Shown here in pieces: positions 28,080 through 36,160 of a stretch of 64,000 nucleotides of DNA (positions are counted from its first letter, which is position 1; each line of letters starts with the position of its first letter). This DNA is from an uncultured bacterium (GTDB lineage Bacteria; Bacillota; Clostridia; Lachnospirales; Lachnospiraceae): the NCBI GenBank assembly GCA_947643595.1, contig CANRWP010000011.1, forward strand, positions 1 through 64,000. Direction: 5' to 3'. The notes under the pieces are model-generated. The model was given only the letters and a program-made list of their open reading frames with translations. It had not been told where the DNA came from and made no database searches. Both the position numbers and the translations under genes were made by a program.

Positions 28080-28459
28080 TCTTTCCTATCAGCGAGATTG
28101 CCGCTTCGTACAATAAATACCGGTTGGTATGTAAGGGAACGAGAACCTCCCCTCATTGACAAGTGAATATTCTTGTGCGATGAAATCGCACTTCCGGAAA
28201 TCAGATGTCCGGGAAGTGGAAATTCCGTTATCCTGCAGGAATTTCCCCGGGGCGAACCAGTAGTGGCCTGTCGTATCCATGCTTTGAATGTCTGGAATCC
28301 GGCCTCTGTGTTGCTGAACTCCAGCGGTTTCTTTGTATACTCATAGTTGCGCCAGTCAAATGCCCGGGCATAATGAGTCTCACTTCCGACATCAATACCA
28401 ACGATCAAAGTTTTTTCAGTTATGGATGCAATTTTTGCGTTCTGTGTGTTATAATTCAT
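28080..28459 (-). pseudogene. degraded IS110-family transposase
   Basis: The N-terminal DEDD-type start of an IS110 transposase is visible on the minus strand from ATG 28459 (MNYNTQNAKIASI, then LIVGIDVGSETHYARAFDWRN), preceded by a GAGAGG ribosome site. After FKAWIRQ the reading frame shifts. The next frame continues the family pattern: TTGHYWFAPGKFLQDNG, then LVNEGRFSFPYIPTGIY. The stretch normally between these two blocks, which in this family carries further catalytic acids, is largely missing. The C-terminal catalytic-serine domain is absent altogether. So this is a frameshifted, internally deleted and truncated remnant that cannot transpose. Confidence 0.85.
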
Positions 28460-28462
28460 TTT

Positions 28463-28534
28463 AAATACCTCTCTGTTCAATAAGATTTTTACTAACCTGC
28501 GAAGTCAGTAATCTTATTCTACTCTGAGGTATTT
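28463..28534. repeat. long imperfect hairpin upstream of the IS110 remnant
   Basis: AAATACCTC (28463-28471) is complementary to GAGGTATTT (28526-28534), and AATAAGAT (28479-28486) to ATCTTATT (28511-28518), separated by 7-base internal loops. It lies in the 5' noncoding end of the IS110 remnant, where IS110 elements encode their bridge RNA. On the plus strand it runs into an eight-T stretch and could equally stop read-through from jetD. Confidence 0.55.
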
Positions 28535-28610
28535 TTTTTCAACCTTCTTTCTACTACAATATATTTATGGTTAATATCCCTTACAGCCAGTAAGGAAATA
28601 AGAGAGAGTT

Positions 28611-28944
28611 TTACCAATAGAACGGTCCCTCCCATCCACATATATCACGTGACGAATAGCCTGGAGTGGGATCTAAACTTTGGTTTTCTGAAATTCGGAT
28701 TCCTACATCGATAATAAAATCTTCCGGTAGGGTACGCGGCGAATAACCCGTGATCTCTCGGAAGACACGGCTAAAATTACGTACTGTGGAAAAACCACAG
28801 GCCAGAGAGATGTCCGTCTTGGTCATAGAAATGTTACTGCGCATCAGGGTAATGGCATGAGCAATTTTGAGGAAATTCAGGTAATTAGAAAACTCATACC
28901 GGAGAGCTGCTTAAAAATCTTCGAAAATGCTCATGTATGGTAAA
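28611..28944 (-). pseudogene. AraC-family DNA-binding domain fragment, frameshifted
   Basis: On the minus strand the sequence reads AFSKIFKQLSGMSF in one frame and then, after the loss of about one base near 28890, NYLNFLKIAHAITLMRSN followed by ISLACGFSTVRNFSRVFRE and TGYSPRTLPEDF. Together these make the double helix-turn-helix of an AraC-type regulator. The N-terminal sensing domain is absent and there is an in-frame stop upstream. It is unrelated in position to the intact AraC gene at 5263. Confidence 0.75.
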
Positions 28945-29055
28945 GAAGCAAGCAACCGAAAACAAGAGATAGACCGCCAGCACCACACTATTCCGAACCA
29001 AAGACCAAAAGACAAGCATTGTGGAAATGTGCATAACAGGCTATGGAATCATGGA

Positions 29056-29163
29056 CAGCTTGAAAATAATGTTGCTGCCAGCGGATTTGAAATTCCGGCA
29101 GATGTTTTGAATGAGATAGAGAAAATACTGGACTTTCAAATATTTGAAAGACATGTAGGATAA
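29056..29163 (+). pseudogene. aldo/keto reductase C-terminal fragment
   Basis: The peptide QLENNVAASGFEIPADVLNEIEKIL fits the conserved end of aldo/keto reductases, where a short motif is followed by alternating ENL and L..IE..L positions. Nothing recognisable of the catalytic barrel lies upstream; that sequence is the other-strand AraC remnant. Treat as a leftover of an insertion or deletion event. Confidence 0.5.
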
Positions 29164-29204
29164 TGATTGCCGGAGAAATTTTAGAGCAGGAATGTATCAC
29201 CTGA
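29163..29204 (+). pseudogene. second, diverged copy of a jetD 3' end
   Basis: Reading from 29163 gives MIAGEILEQECIT and a stop. The intact JetD ends MLSAGVKLEQECIV. The match covers the last 13-14 residues but is not identical at the DNA level except for a 15-bp block, so it looks like the tail of another jetD allele rather than a fresh duplication. It overlaps the end of the histidine-kinase gene by 8 bp. Confidence 0.55.
29184..29198 (+). repeat. 15-bp direct repeat, copy 2
   Basis: Identical to 27890-27904 and in the same reading frame relative to the JetD-like peptide. Confidence 0.9.
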
Positions 29205-30345
29205 CTGCCTCCAGCTTTATCTGAAAAGCTTTCGTATACCCCTCCCCGAAGTCCGTGTGGAGAGAGATTTTGCCCCCGTGCATCTCCACGATCTTGGCGG
29301 TGATGCTGAGACCGAGGCCGCTGCCGCCCGTTGTGGCGCGGACGGTGTCCTCCCTGGAAAAGGGTTCAAAGATGCGCCCGGCAAATGCGGGATCAATCGG
29401 CCTGCCGTCATCAGCGACCGTGACAGTATGGTTTTTTAACCGAATGAGGACTTTTCCGCCTTCTTTTCCGTACCGCAGCGCGTTGGTCAGCAGATTGGTG
29501 ACAGCGCGGCCGAGCTGCAGGCTATCCATATCACAGGGAATGTAAGTTTCCGGTATATCCACTGTGAGCTCGATGTGTTTTTCCTCGAAATCCATGTAGA
29601 AAGCGGCGACGGTCTCCCGCAGGAGTTCCGCCAGATTGCCCCGTTCTCTGTGCAGGGTAAAGCCTTCGCTGTCCAGCTTCACATACTCAAACAACAGGGT
29701 GATCAGCTCATCGATCCGCATGGCTTTCCCGTAGATGGCATTTAAATAATCCAGGCTTTTTTCCCCGGAAGCCACGCCCTCCGCCAGCGCTTTGCTGTAG
29801 CCGCAGATCGTGGTGATGGGTGTTTTGATGTCGTGGGCGATATCTGACAGCAGGAGGCTTTTTTTGCGTTCATAGGAAAGCTGTCGTTCCTTTTCTTCCC
29901 GCAGCAGTTCGTTGACTTTGCTGGTCACTATCCGGTAAAACCAGAGAGAGCCGGCGATGTAGGGGAGGATGCTCAGGCTCAGCAGAGACAGGAGCAGAAG
30001 CAGAATCATGACCGTGAGCAGAGAACCCTGCCATCCCGGATAAAACGGCGAGGAGATCCGGATCTGTACACCGGCTCCCGCCAGATCGCTCAGAAGCCCC
30101 TGCAGGTAATCCGCGGCGCCGCCGGGCAGGAGAGAGATCAGGTAGAGCAGCACGATATATATCATGGAAAGGAGAAGGTTTCCGCTGCCGGAGACCGTGA
30201 TCTGCTGCATTTCCAGGATATCGGTCAGAAACGGGAAGATCACCTGCTGATAAAGAATGCTGAGCAGTCCCTCCGTGACATAGATGCCGAACAAAATGAA
30301 TATAAAATTTTTGATGAGATACCATTTCAGGGCTTTTTTGGGCAT
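29197..30345 (-). CDS. two-component sensor histidine kinase
   Basis: A membrane histidine kinase of 382 residues. Two hydrophobic segments (about 10-30 and 105-135, with further hydrophobic sequence near 55-75) bracket an extracytoplasmic region. The phosphoacceptor is His171 in SDIAHDIKTP. The ATP-binding domain shows the N box (TNLLTNALRYGKEGG, about 285) and the G boxes (GSGLGLSIT). It is the third gene of a minus-strand operon behind a DUF975 protein and its response regulator, 3 bases after the regulator stop. The signal sensed is not evident; an envelope signal is likely given the DUF975 partner. Confidence 0.92.
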   Translation of the reverse strand: MPKKALKWYLIKNFIFILFGIYVTEGLLSILYQQVIFPFLTDILEMQQITVSGSGNLLLSMIYIVLLYLISLLPGGAADYLQGLLSDLAGAGVQIRISSPFYPGWQGSLLTVMILLLLLSLLSLSILPYIAGSLWFYRIVTSKVNELLREEKERQLSYERKKSLLLSDIAHDIKTPITTICGYSKALAEGVASGEKSLDYLNAIYGKAMRIDELITLLFEYVKLDSEGFTLHRERGNLAELLRETVAAFYMDFEEKHIELTVDIPETYIPCDMDSLQLGRAVTNLLTNALRYGKEGGKVLIRLKNHTVTVADDGRPIDPAFAGRIFEPFSREDTVRATTGGSGLGLSITAKIVEMHGGKISLHTDFGEGYTKAFQIKLEAVR

Positions 30346-30348
30346 TGT

Positions 30349-31050
30349 TCAGTCTCCTTCATCTTCCAGGCGGTACCCGAGGCCGCGGATCGTGCGGATA
30401 TACTCCGTGCCGTCGCGGTCGAGCTTGGAGCGCAGTTTGGATATGCAGACCATGACATTGTTGTCGGACAGCATGTAGCTTTCTCCCCAGCCTTCCTCAA
30501 AAAGCTGTTGTTTGGTAAACACTTTGCCGGGATTTTCCATAAACAGTTTCATGATCCGGAACTCCACGGAAGTAAGTACGATTCTCTCTTCCTTCCGGTA
30601 CAAAAGACAGCTTTTCAGATCCAGCCGCAGCGTTTGAGTCTCCAGAATATTTTTCTCTGTGATTCTGTTTTTCCCGCCGCCCAAATCGTAGAAGCGGCGA
30701 AGGTTGGAGTGGACTCTGGCGACGGCCTCCAGAGGGACAAAGGGTTTTGTGATGTAGTCGTCGGCTCCCAGATCGAGCCCCAGTATCTTGTCGGAGTCAC
30801 CGGATCTGGCGGACAGGAGGATCACCGGGATATTGTTTGTTTCCCGGATGTTTTGGAGCACGCGGTAGCCGTCCGGACCGGGCATCATGATATCCAGTAT
30901 GGCCAGGTCCGGCTTCTCCCTGTCTAATATGGCAAGGGCCTCCATACCGTCGGCCGCTTCGTATATTTCGTATCCGTCTTTTTCCAGATACAGGCGCAGA
31001 AGATCACGAATTTCCGCCTCGTCATCAGCGATCAATATTTTATAGTTCAT
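30349..31050 (-). CDS. OmpR/PhoB-family response regulator
   Basis: A 233-residue regulator. The receiver domain has the acidic pair at the start (IADDEAE), the phosphoacceptor Asp53 in LAILDIMMPGPDG, and YITKPF with the conserved Lys near 103. The C-terminal winged helix is typical of OmpR/PhoB (VFTKQQLFEEGWGE, then NNVMVCISKLRSKLD and TIRGLGYRLE). It overlaps the DUF975 gene by 11 bp and precedes its kinase. It probably binds the phased CTTAAA boxes at 31909-31947 and so controls its own operon. Confidence 0.93.
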   Translation of the reverse strand: MNYKILIADDEAEIRDLLRLYLEKDGYEIYEAADGMEALAILDREKPDLAILDIMMPGPDGYRVLQNIRETNNIPVILLSARSGDSDKILGLDLGADDYITKPFVPLEAVARVHSNLRRFYDLGGGKNRITEKNILETQTLRLDLKSCLLYRKEERIVLTSVEFRIMKLFMENPGKVFTKQQLFEEGWGESYMLSDNNVMVCISKLRSKLDRDGTEYIRTIRGLGYRLEDEGD

Positions 31051-31843
31051 AGTGTACCTCGCCGGAGCTTGCAGTGAACGATTCCGGATGTCCGGGCAGG
31101 GAAGATTCCGGTGAGCTCAGCTTTCGGTACAGAGCCGCGAAGGTCAGATCCTGCCAGGGGACAACGTAAAAGATTTCCAGAATACCGCATGTCATAAGAC
31201 CGCCGATGTGCCAGAGGATAAAGGACAGATCCAGCACAAAGGTTTTCCATTTATGTCCGTTCATCATGTCCGCGCTCTTTTGCAGCACCTCCCGGTAGTT
31301 CATATCCGGCTGCTCCGCCAGAATATAGGGAACCATGCGGTACTGATATTGTTTGTAAAAACCGGGAATGATAAACAGCAAAGTCCACAGGAAAATGCGA
31401 ATATCATAGTGGAACATGGTTTTTATCACGTTTTTGTAGGAGTGGTCGAAACCGTAAGCGATCTCCCGCACTTTGGCCGTATCGTCGATGCTTTTGATCA
31501 TAAAGCGGCTGACGCCCACCCGGAAGGGGAAGATCAGCAGCACCTGCAGTGTGTAGAGAAAAACCAGAATAACGGCGGAAATGAAAAGGAAAATTGTCAT
31601 GCCGATTATCTGGGAGTTTTTGGAGACGGTATTTACAGAATTTCGGGGTGTGCCCCATTCCTCCGCCTCCGTCGCCGCAATTTTGGCGGATGTATTTTGG
31701 ATGGGACGGCTGTTGTTGCTTCTCCCGCCGAAAAAGCTGTAGCAGAAGATGAGTCCCAGAAACGATACCAGTACGATCCGCCAGTAATTCCGGTGCAGGG
31801 CTTCCTTTGCCTTTCCTTTCAATTCTGATCTTGTCCAGTTCAT
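31040..31843 (-). CDS. DUF975 family membrane protein
   Basis: A 267-residue integral membrane protein. The N-terminus (WTRSELKGKAKEALHRNYWRIVLVSFL) is the hallmark of the DUF975 family. Several hydrophobic helices follow, with the conserved middle part LLIFPFRVGVSRFMIK and YRMVPYILAEQPDMNYREVLQKSADMMNGHKWK. The family has no established biochemical role. Being the first gene of a two-component operon suggests it is the main target or a sensor partner, perhaps in bacteriocin or envelope-stress response. Confidence 0.85.
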   Translation of the reverse strand: MNWTRSELKGKAKEALHRNYWRIVLVSFLGLIFCYSFFGGRSNNSRPIQNTSAKIAATEAEEWGTPRNSVNTVSKNSQIIGMTIFLFISAVILVFLYTLQVLLIFPFRVGVSRFMIKSIDDTAKVREIAYGFDHSYKNVIKTMFHYDIRIFLWTLLFIIPGFYKQYQYRMVPYILAEQPDMNYREVLQKSADMMNGHKWKTFVLDLSFILWHIGGLMTCGILEIFYVVPWQDLTFAALYRKLSSPESSLPGHPESFTASSGEVHYEL

Positions 31844-31882
31844 AAGTGAGATCCTCCTTTTTAAAGTGTAATGTATGTCTGC

Positions 31883-31947
31883 TGTTATAGTAAGGATAGC
31901 ACAAAAAACTTAAACGGGAAGCAGGAAAAGCTTAAAGTAATCTTAAA
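31883..31947 (-). promoter_or_regulatory. promoter with three phased response-regulator boxes
   Basis: A -10-like TATAAC (31888-31883, minus strand) lacks a good -35 box. In its place CTTAAA occurs at 31909, 31931 and 31942, that is 22 and 11 bases apart. An 11-bp period is the usual spacing of OmpR/PhoB-type half-sites. The boxes lie between the divergent operon and the lspA-like gene, so either or both could be controlled. Confidence 0.6.
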
Positions 31948-32064
31948 TGTGGAAATCACTTTACAGAATATACCGGACCGTGCTATTATCATCTCAAACA
32001 TATCCGGGATCTGAAGTTCTGATATCACGTCTGTGACAAATCGCCTGTTTGGGAGGAATTTAAC

Positions 32065-32526
32065 ATGCGGTATATATTGATGATACTTACCATTTTTACG
32101 GGAGAACTTTTCTGGAAGGAACATGTGGAGAGAGAAATACCGGAGGGCAGCAGTAAAAAGGCGCTGCGCAATACGGTCATACTGACAAAACATCATAACT
32201 ACGGAGCGGCCTTTAATACCGGGGAACGGAGACCGGGGATCGTAAAGGGAATTTCTGTCCTTTTGACAGTGCTGGCAGCTATATTTTTTATATTTAGTTT
32301 TGGGACGGTCGGGAAAGGCATGTTAAAATTCGGCCTGTCCCTTCTTCTGGGCGGTGCGTTCAGCAATACGTATGACAGATTGAGACGCGGGTATGTGGTG
32401 GATTACTTTCGGCTGAATGTGCCGGCGAAAAGGATCTGGAATCTGATCTTCAATATATCTGACTTCTGCATTGTGATAGGGGCGGTGTTGGTCGTGCTGG
32501 GGGAACAGGAACTTTTTGAAAACTGA
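32065..32526 (+). CDS. signal peptidase II-like protein (LspA family)
   Basis: A 153-residue membrane protein with about four hydrophobic segments. The two aspartates needed by signal peptidase II are present: Asp104 in GGAFSNTYDRLRRGYVVDYF and Asp133 in IFNISDFCIVIG. The conserved NxGaaF block is HNYGAAFNTG. It would cleave prolipoprotein signal peptides in the membrane. The motifs deviate from the standard (GGALGN, NxAD), so this may be a second, specialised copy rather than the housekeeping enzyme. It stands alone, divergent from the two-component operon. Confidence 0.8.
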   Translation: MRYILMILTIFTGELFWKEHVEREIPEGSSKKALRNTVILTKHHNYGAAFNTGERRPGIVKGISVLLTVLAAIFFIFSFGTVGKGMLKFGLSLLLGGAFSNTYDRLRRGYVVDYFRLNVPAKRIWNLIFNISDFCIVIGAVLVVLGEQELFEN

Positions 32527-32544
32527 CGGATGACTGATCATCGA

Positions 32545-32594
32545 AAAAAGCCGGGTGGAAAGAGGCGGTCACAAAAGCACCTCTCTCCACCCGG
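32545..32594 (-). terminator. terminator of the carbamate kinase gene
   Basis: CCGGGTGGA (32551-32559) pairs with 32586-32594 and AGAGG (32561-32565) with 32580-32584. On the minus strand the stem is followed by CTTTTTTCG, a good U-tract. It may also slow plus-strand transcription leaving the lspA-like gene. Confidence 0.75.
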
Positions 32595-32611
32595 TTCTGT
32601 TTGCCATAGGG

Positions 32612-33547
32612 TTACGCCGTGATCACCGTACCCGCCTTGCCGCGGATCGCGTCTTTGACAAGATCCATGGAGGTGATGATCACCGTTCCCTGAGGATTGC
32701 TCTCGAGGTAGGAGATGGCGGCTTCGATCTTCGGCAGCATGGTGGTCGCCTCAAACTCTCCCCCCTGAATGTGTGCCCTGGCTTCTTCCGCGTTCATCCG
32801 GGAGATGGGAGCCTGATGGTCGGTGCCGAAACCGGTGTACACGGAGGGAACGCCTGTCAGGATCAGCAGGACGTCGGCGTGCAGTTCCGCGGCCAGTTTT
32901 CCGGCGATGGCATCCTTTTCGATGACGGCGGAAGCGCCTTTTAGGTTATGATTTTGCAGGATGACAGGAATACCGCCGCCGCCGCAGGCGATCACGATCT
33001 GGTCGGCATCCGCGAGCGCCCGAATCGCGTCGATCTCCACAATATCGATAGGTTTGGGAGCGGCAACAACGCGGAGGAAACCTTTGCCTGGCTCTTCCTG
33101 CACATAATTTCCTTTTTTCAATTCAATATCCGCGTCATCCCGGGACATATAGCGCCCGATCTTTTTGGTCGGCGCATAAAACGCCTCATCGTAGGGATCC
33201 ACGGTCACCTGCGTCAGGATCGTGCTGACAGGCCTTGAGATTCCGCGGCCAAGCAGCTCTGAGCGGAGTGCATTCTGGATATCGTAGCCAACATACCCCT
33301 GGCTCATGGCGGAACAGACGCTCATGGGCGCCGGCGTGTAGTCGATGTAGACACGTCGAAGCTCCGTCATGGCCTTGTGGATCATGCTGACCTGGGGGCC
33401 GTTGCTGTGGGTGATCGTGAGCTGACAGTCCGCTTCCACCAGATCCGCCAGCGCTTTTGCGGTTATTTTGACAGCATCGAGCTGTTCCAGCGTGGTGTGG
33501 CCCAACGCTTTGTGCCCAAGGGAAACGACAACTCTTTTCTTACTCAT
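32612..33547 (-). CDS. arcC: carbamate kinase
   Basis: This enzyme makes ATP from carbamoyl phosphate and ADP, the last step of arginine, agmatine or allantoin breakdown. Length is 311 residues, as usual. Landmarks are THSNGPQV near residue 45, QGYVGYDIQNAL, DDADIE, VIACGGGGIPVI and the Lys-rich VIEKDAIAGKLA. The N-terminal glycine loop reads SLGHKALG instead of the common ALGGNAL. I set the start at 33547 (MSKKRVVVSLG) with an AGGAGAGG site; the frame is open further upstream. No arginine deiminase or ornithine transcarbamylase gene is nearby, and the transporter next door is divergent. Confidence 0.9.
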   Translation of the reverse strand: MSKKRVVVSLGHKALGHTTLEQLDAVKITAKALADLVEADCQLTITHSNGPQVSMIHKAMTELRRVYIDYTPAPMSVCSAMSQGYVGYDIQNALRSELLGRGISRPVSTILTQVTVDPYDEAFYAPTKKIGRYMSRDDADIELKKGNYVQEEPGKGFLRVVAAPKPIDIVEIDAIRALADADQIVIACGGGGIPVILQNHNLKGASAVIEKDAIAGKLAAELHADVLLILTGVPSVYTGFGTDHQAPISRMNAEEARAHIQGGEFEATTMLPKIEAAISYLESNPQGTVIITSMDLVKDAIRGKAGTVITA

Positions 33548-33785
33548 AAAAAATACCTCTCCTGCGAAAGTTTCTGATTCTGCTTTGATAAGATTCAGTA
33601 TAGCAAATTTGGGAGATTTTGTATAGACTGAACCGATACCTTTCGACGGTATTTTCCATGGTATTTCGGCACTTCGCACCTTGAATTTTTTTGTAAAGTA
33701 GAGTAGAATAAGTTCGGATTGTGTAAAAATTCAGGTCCTGTGACCAAAGTATAAAATAATATTTATAGAAAGGAAATAATACACA

Positions 33786-35087
33786 ATGAAAAAGAATCAA
33801 AACAAATGGGTAAGCGCTGCGATTCCGGCTCTTCTGCTCCATTGCAGCATCGGCACGGTCTACTGCTGGTCTATTTTCAGTCAGGAGATCGCGGACTATA
33901 TCGGTTTTTCCAAGGGGGCGACGGAGTGGGCGTTCAGTTTCGCCATCTTCTTCCTCGGCATGTCGGCGGCGTTTTTGGGAAATGTGGTGGAGAAGGATAT
34001 TCATAAATCCTCGTTGATCGCGTCGATCTGTTTTGCGGCAGGTATGGCGGGAACAGGGCTCTGCATCTGGTATGGCGGACAGCATCAGGGAAGCGTGATG
34101 GTGCTGATCGGCATTTATCTGTGCTACGGTTTCATCATGGGCATCGGTCTGGGCACAGGCTATCTGTCCCCCGTAAAGACGCTGATGCTCTGGTTTGAGG
34201 ACAGGAAGGGGCTCGCAACAGGCCTTGCCGTGGCAGGTTTCGGTGCGGCGAAGGCGATCGCAAGCCCGATCATGCAGGCAATGTTGGATAACCTTGGAGA
34301 AGGCGGTATCTACAAAATGTTCCTGATCCTGGCATGTGTTTATTTTGTGATGATGTTTGTGGGACATCTGCTGCTCAAAAAGCCGGAAGGCTGGCATGAG
34401 CCCCAGAAGAAAGAAAAGGGACAGGGCATTCTCGCTGTTATCAAGACCAGGCCGGTTGCCAACTATATCGGTATCTGGCTGATGTTCTATATCAATATCA
34501 CCTGCGGTCTCGCGCTGATCTCCCAGGAGAAGATGATCGTGAAGTGCATCGGCCTCGCAGGTGCGGTGGGCGTGGTCTCCACGGTATCGGCTATCTTCAA
34601 TGCGGGCGGTCGTCTGGGCTTTTCCGCGTGGGCTGACACCATGAAAGACAGAAACACGATCTACAAACTGATCTTCATTCTGTCCATCGCGTTTACCGGA
34701 CTGGTGATGGTGACAGGCGGTATCAAGAACGGTCAGGGCAATATGCTGTTTGTGGTTCTCGTGTTGGGACTGATCTTCGTTGTCAATGCCGGTTACGGCG
34801 GCGGCTTCTCCAATGTGCCGACGCTTTTGTCCGACCATTACGGCATGGGCAGTATCAGCGCGCTCCACGGTATTACCCTGTCCGCCTGGGCGTTCGCGGG
34901 ACTGACGGGCAACCAGATCGCGAATCTGATCGTGAACAGCACCGGAGAATTTATGACGGATTCTCACGGCAACAGTATCAACCCTGTGGGCTATCAGAAC
35001 GTGCTCTACTTCACGCTGGTGCTCTATATCGTTGCGCTGCTTTTGAGTGTGTTCCTTGTGCGGCCGATGAATAAGGACGCGAAATAA
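33786..35087 (+). CDS. OFA-type major facilitator transporter
   Basis: A 12-helix transporter of 433 residues in the oxalate/formate antiporter-like (OFA) branch of the major facilitator superfamily. Typical features are the N-terminal LLLHCSIGTVYCWSIFSQEI, the GMSAAFLGNVVEKD loop, and the repeat-2 signature FNAGGRLGFSAWADTMKDR. An AAAGGA site precedes the ATG. It is divergent from carbamate kinase and is followed after 9-60 bases by a MetNI pair in the same direction. Its substrate is probably a small organic anion; exchange of a carboxylate produced in the carbamate-kinase pathway is possible but not shown. Confidence 0.85.
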   Translation: MKKNQNKWVSAAIPALLLHCSIGTVYCWSIFSQEIADYIGFSKGATEWAFSFAIFFLGMSAAFLGNVVEKDIHKSSLIASICFAAGMAGTGLCIWYGGQHQGSVMVLIGIYLCYGFIMGIGLGTGYLSPVKTLMLWFEDRKGLATGLAVAGFGAAKAIASPIMQAMLDNLGEGGIYKMFLILACVYFVMMFVGHLLLKKPEGWHEPQKKEKGQGILAVIKTRPVANYIGIWLMFYINITCGLALISQEKMIVKCIGLAGAVGVVSTVSAIFNAGGRLGFSAWADTMKDRNTIYKLIFILSIAFTGLVMVTGGIKNGQGNMLFVVLVLGLIFVVNAGYGGGFSNVPTLLSDHYGMGSISALHGITLSAWAFAGLTGNQIANLIVNSTGEFMTDSHGNSINPVGYQNVLYFTLVLYIVALLLSVFLVRPMNKDAK

Positions 35088-35143
35088 ATTTTCAGGTGAT
35101 CGGGCGCAGGAAAGCGGACCATATGATCAGAGTGAGGGAAAGA

Positions 35144-36160
35144 ATGTACGAGGAAGTTATGATTTCAGTAAAGGACGTGAGCAAGAGTTTCGCGTCAAAG
35201 GATGCTGTGGTAAATGCGCTGGATCACATCAATCTGGAGATACATAGAGGAGAGATATACGGGATTATCGGTATGAGCGGTGCCGGAAAGAGCACGCTGG
35301 TGCGGTGTCTGAATTTTCTGGAGCGACCCACTGCGGGGACGGTCTGCATTGAGCAGAATGATCTGTCGGCGATGAGCGAGGAGGAACTGCGAAAGCTGCG
35401 GACGAAGATCGCGATGATCTTTCAGCACTTTAATCTGCTGATGCAGCGGACCGTGTTGGACAATGTATGTTTTCCGCTGGAGATCGTGGGCGTTCCCAAA
35501 AAGCAGGCTAGAGAGAAGGCGGCGGAACTGTTAAAGATCGTGGATCTGGAGGAGAAGGCAAAGGCCTATCCGGCCCAGCTCTCCGGCGGTCAGAAACAGA
35601 GAGTGGCGATCGCGAGAGCGCTCGCCATGGATCCGAAGATTCTGCTCTGTGATGAGGCGACCAGTGCGCTGGATCCGACGACCACGAAGTCTATTCTGGC
35701 GCTCTTAAAGGATATCAATAGACGGTTCGGCATCACGATGGTCATCATCACACACGAGATGGCCGTGGTGCAGGAGATATGCACCCATGTGGCGATCATC
35801 GATCAGGGCAGCCTGGCGGAGAGCGGAACGGTGGAGGAGGTCTTTACCCGTCCGAAGACGAAGGCGGGCAAAAAGCTGATCTATCAGGGAGAGAACAAGG
35901 ATTACAGCCTGATGCACGGAAAGAAATGCATCCGTATCGTGTTCTCGGAAAATTCCTCTTTTGAGCCGGTGATCGGCAATATGATTTTAGAGTGCAAGGC
36001 GCCGGCCAATATCCTGTTGGCGGACACGAAAGATATCGGCGGAATCGCCCACGGGCAGATGATCTTACAGCTGCCGGAGGATGAGATGATTGCGAATCAC
36101 ATGATAGAGTATCTGCGGGAGAGAAAACTGGGAGTGGAGGTGCTGGAAGATTATGTTTGA
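35144..36160 (+). CDS. metN: methionine-type ABC transporter ATP-binding protein
   Basis: An ATPase of 338 residues for a MetNI-type importer. The nucleotide-binding domain has Walker A GMSGAGKST, the Q-loop in MIFQHFNLL, signature LSGGQKQR and Walker B ILLCDEATSALDP. After the linker (TRPKTKAGKKLI) the C-terminal NIL regulatory domain found in MetN proteins is present (IRIVFSENSSFEPVIGNMI onward). ATG 35144 follows GTGAGGG; ATG 35159 (MISVKDVSKSF) with GAGGAAG is an equally good start and fits family length better at the N-terminus. It overlaps metI by 8 bp. No MetQ binding-protein gene follows. Confidence 0.9.
   Translation: MYEEVMISVKDVSKSFASKDAVVNALDHINLEIHRGEIYGIIGMSGAGKSTLVRCLNFLERPTAGTVCIEQNDLSAMSEEELRKLRTKIAMIFQHFNLLMQRTVLDNVCFPLEIVGVPKKQAREKAAELLKIVDLEEKAKAYPAQLSGGQKQRVAIARALAMDPKILLCDEATSALDPTTTKSILALLKDINRRFGITMVIITHEMAVVQEICTHVAIIDQGSLAESGTVEEVFTRPKTKAGKKLIYQGENKDYSLMHGKKCIRIVFSENSSFEPVIGNMILECKAPANILLADTKDIGGIAHGQMILQLPEDEMIANHMIEYLRERKLGVEVLEDYV

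Noticed and set aside
27890-29198. The 15-bp direct repeat as a transposon target-site duplication
   Set aside because: 15 bp would be long for the element types seen, IS110 elements normally leave none, and the similarity continues as a diverged JetD tail beyond the block, so homologous gene ends explain it better.
33540-34967. 475-codon minus-strand open frame opposite the OFA transporter
   Set aside because: The plus strand encodes a clear 12-helix transporter; the minus reading is rich in His, Gln and Arg and lacks motifs.
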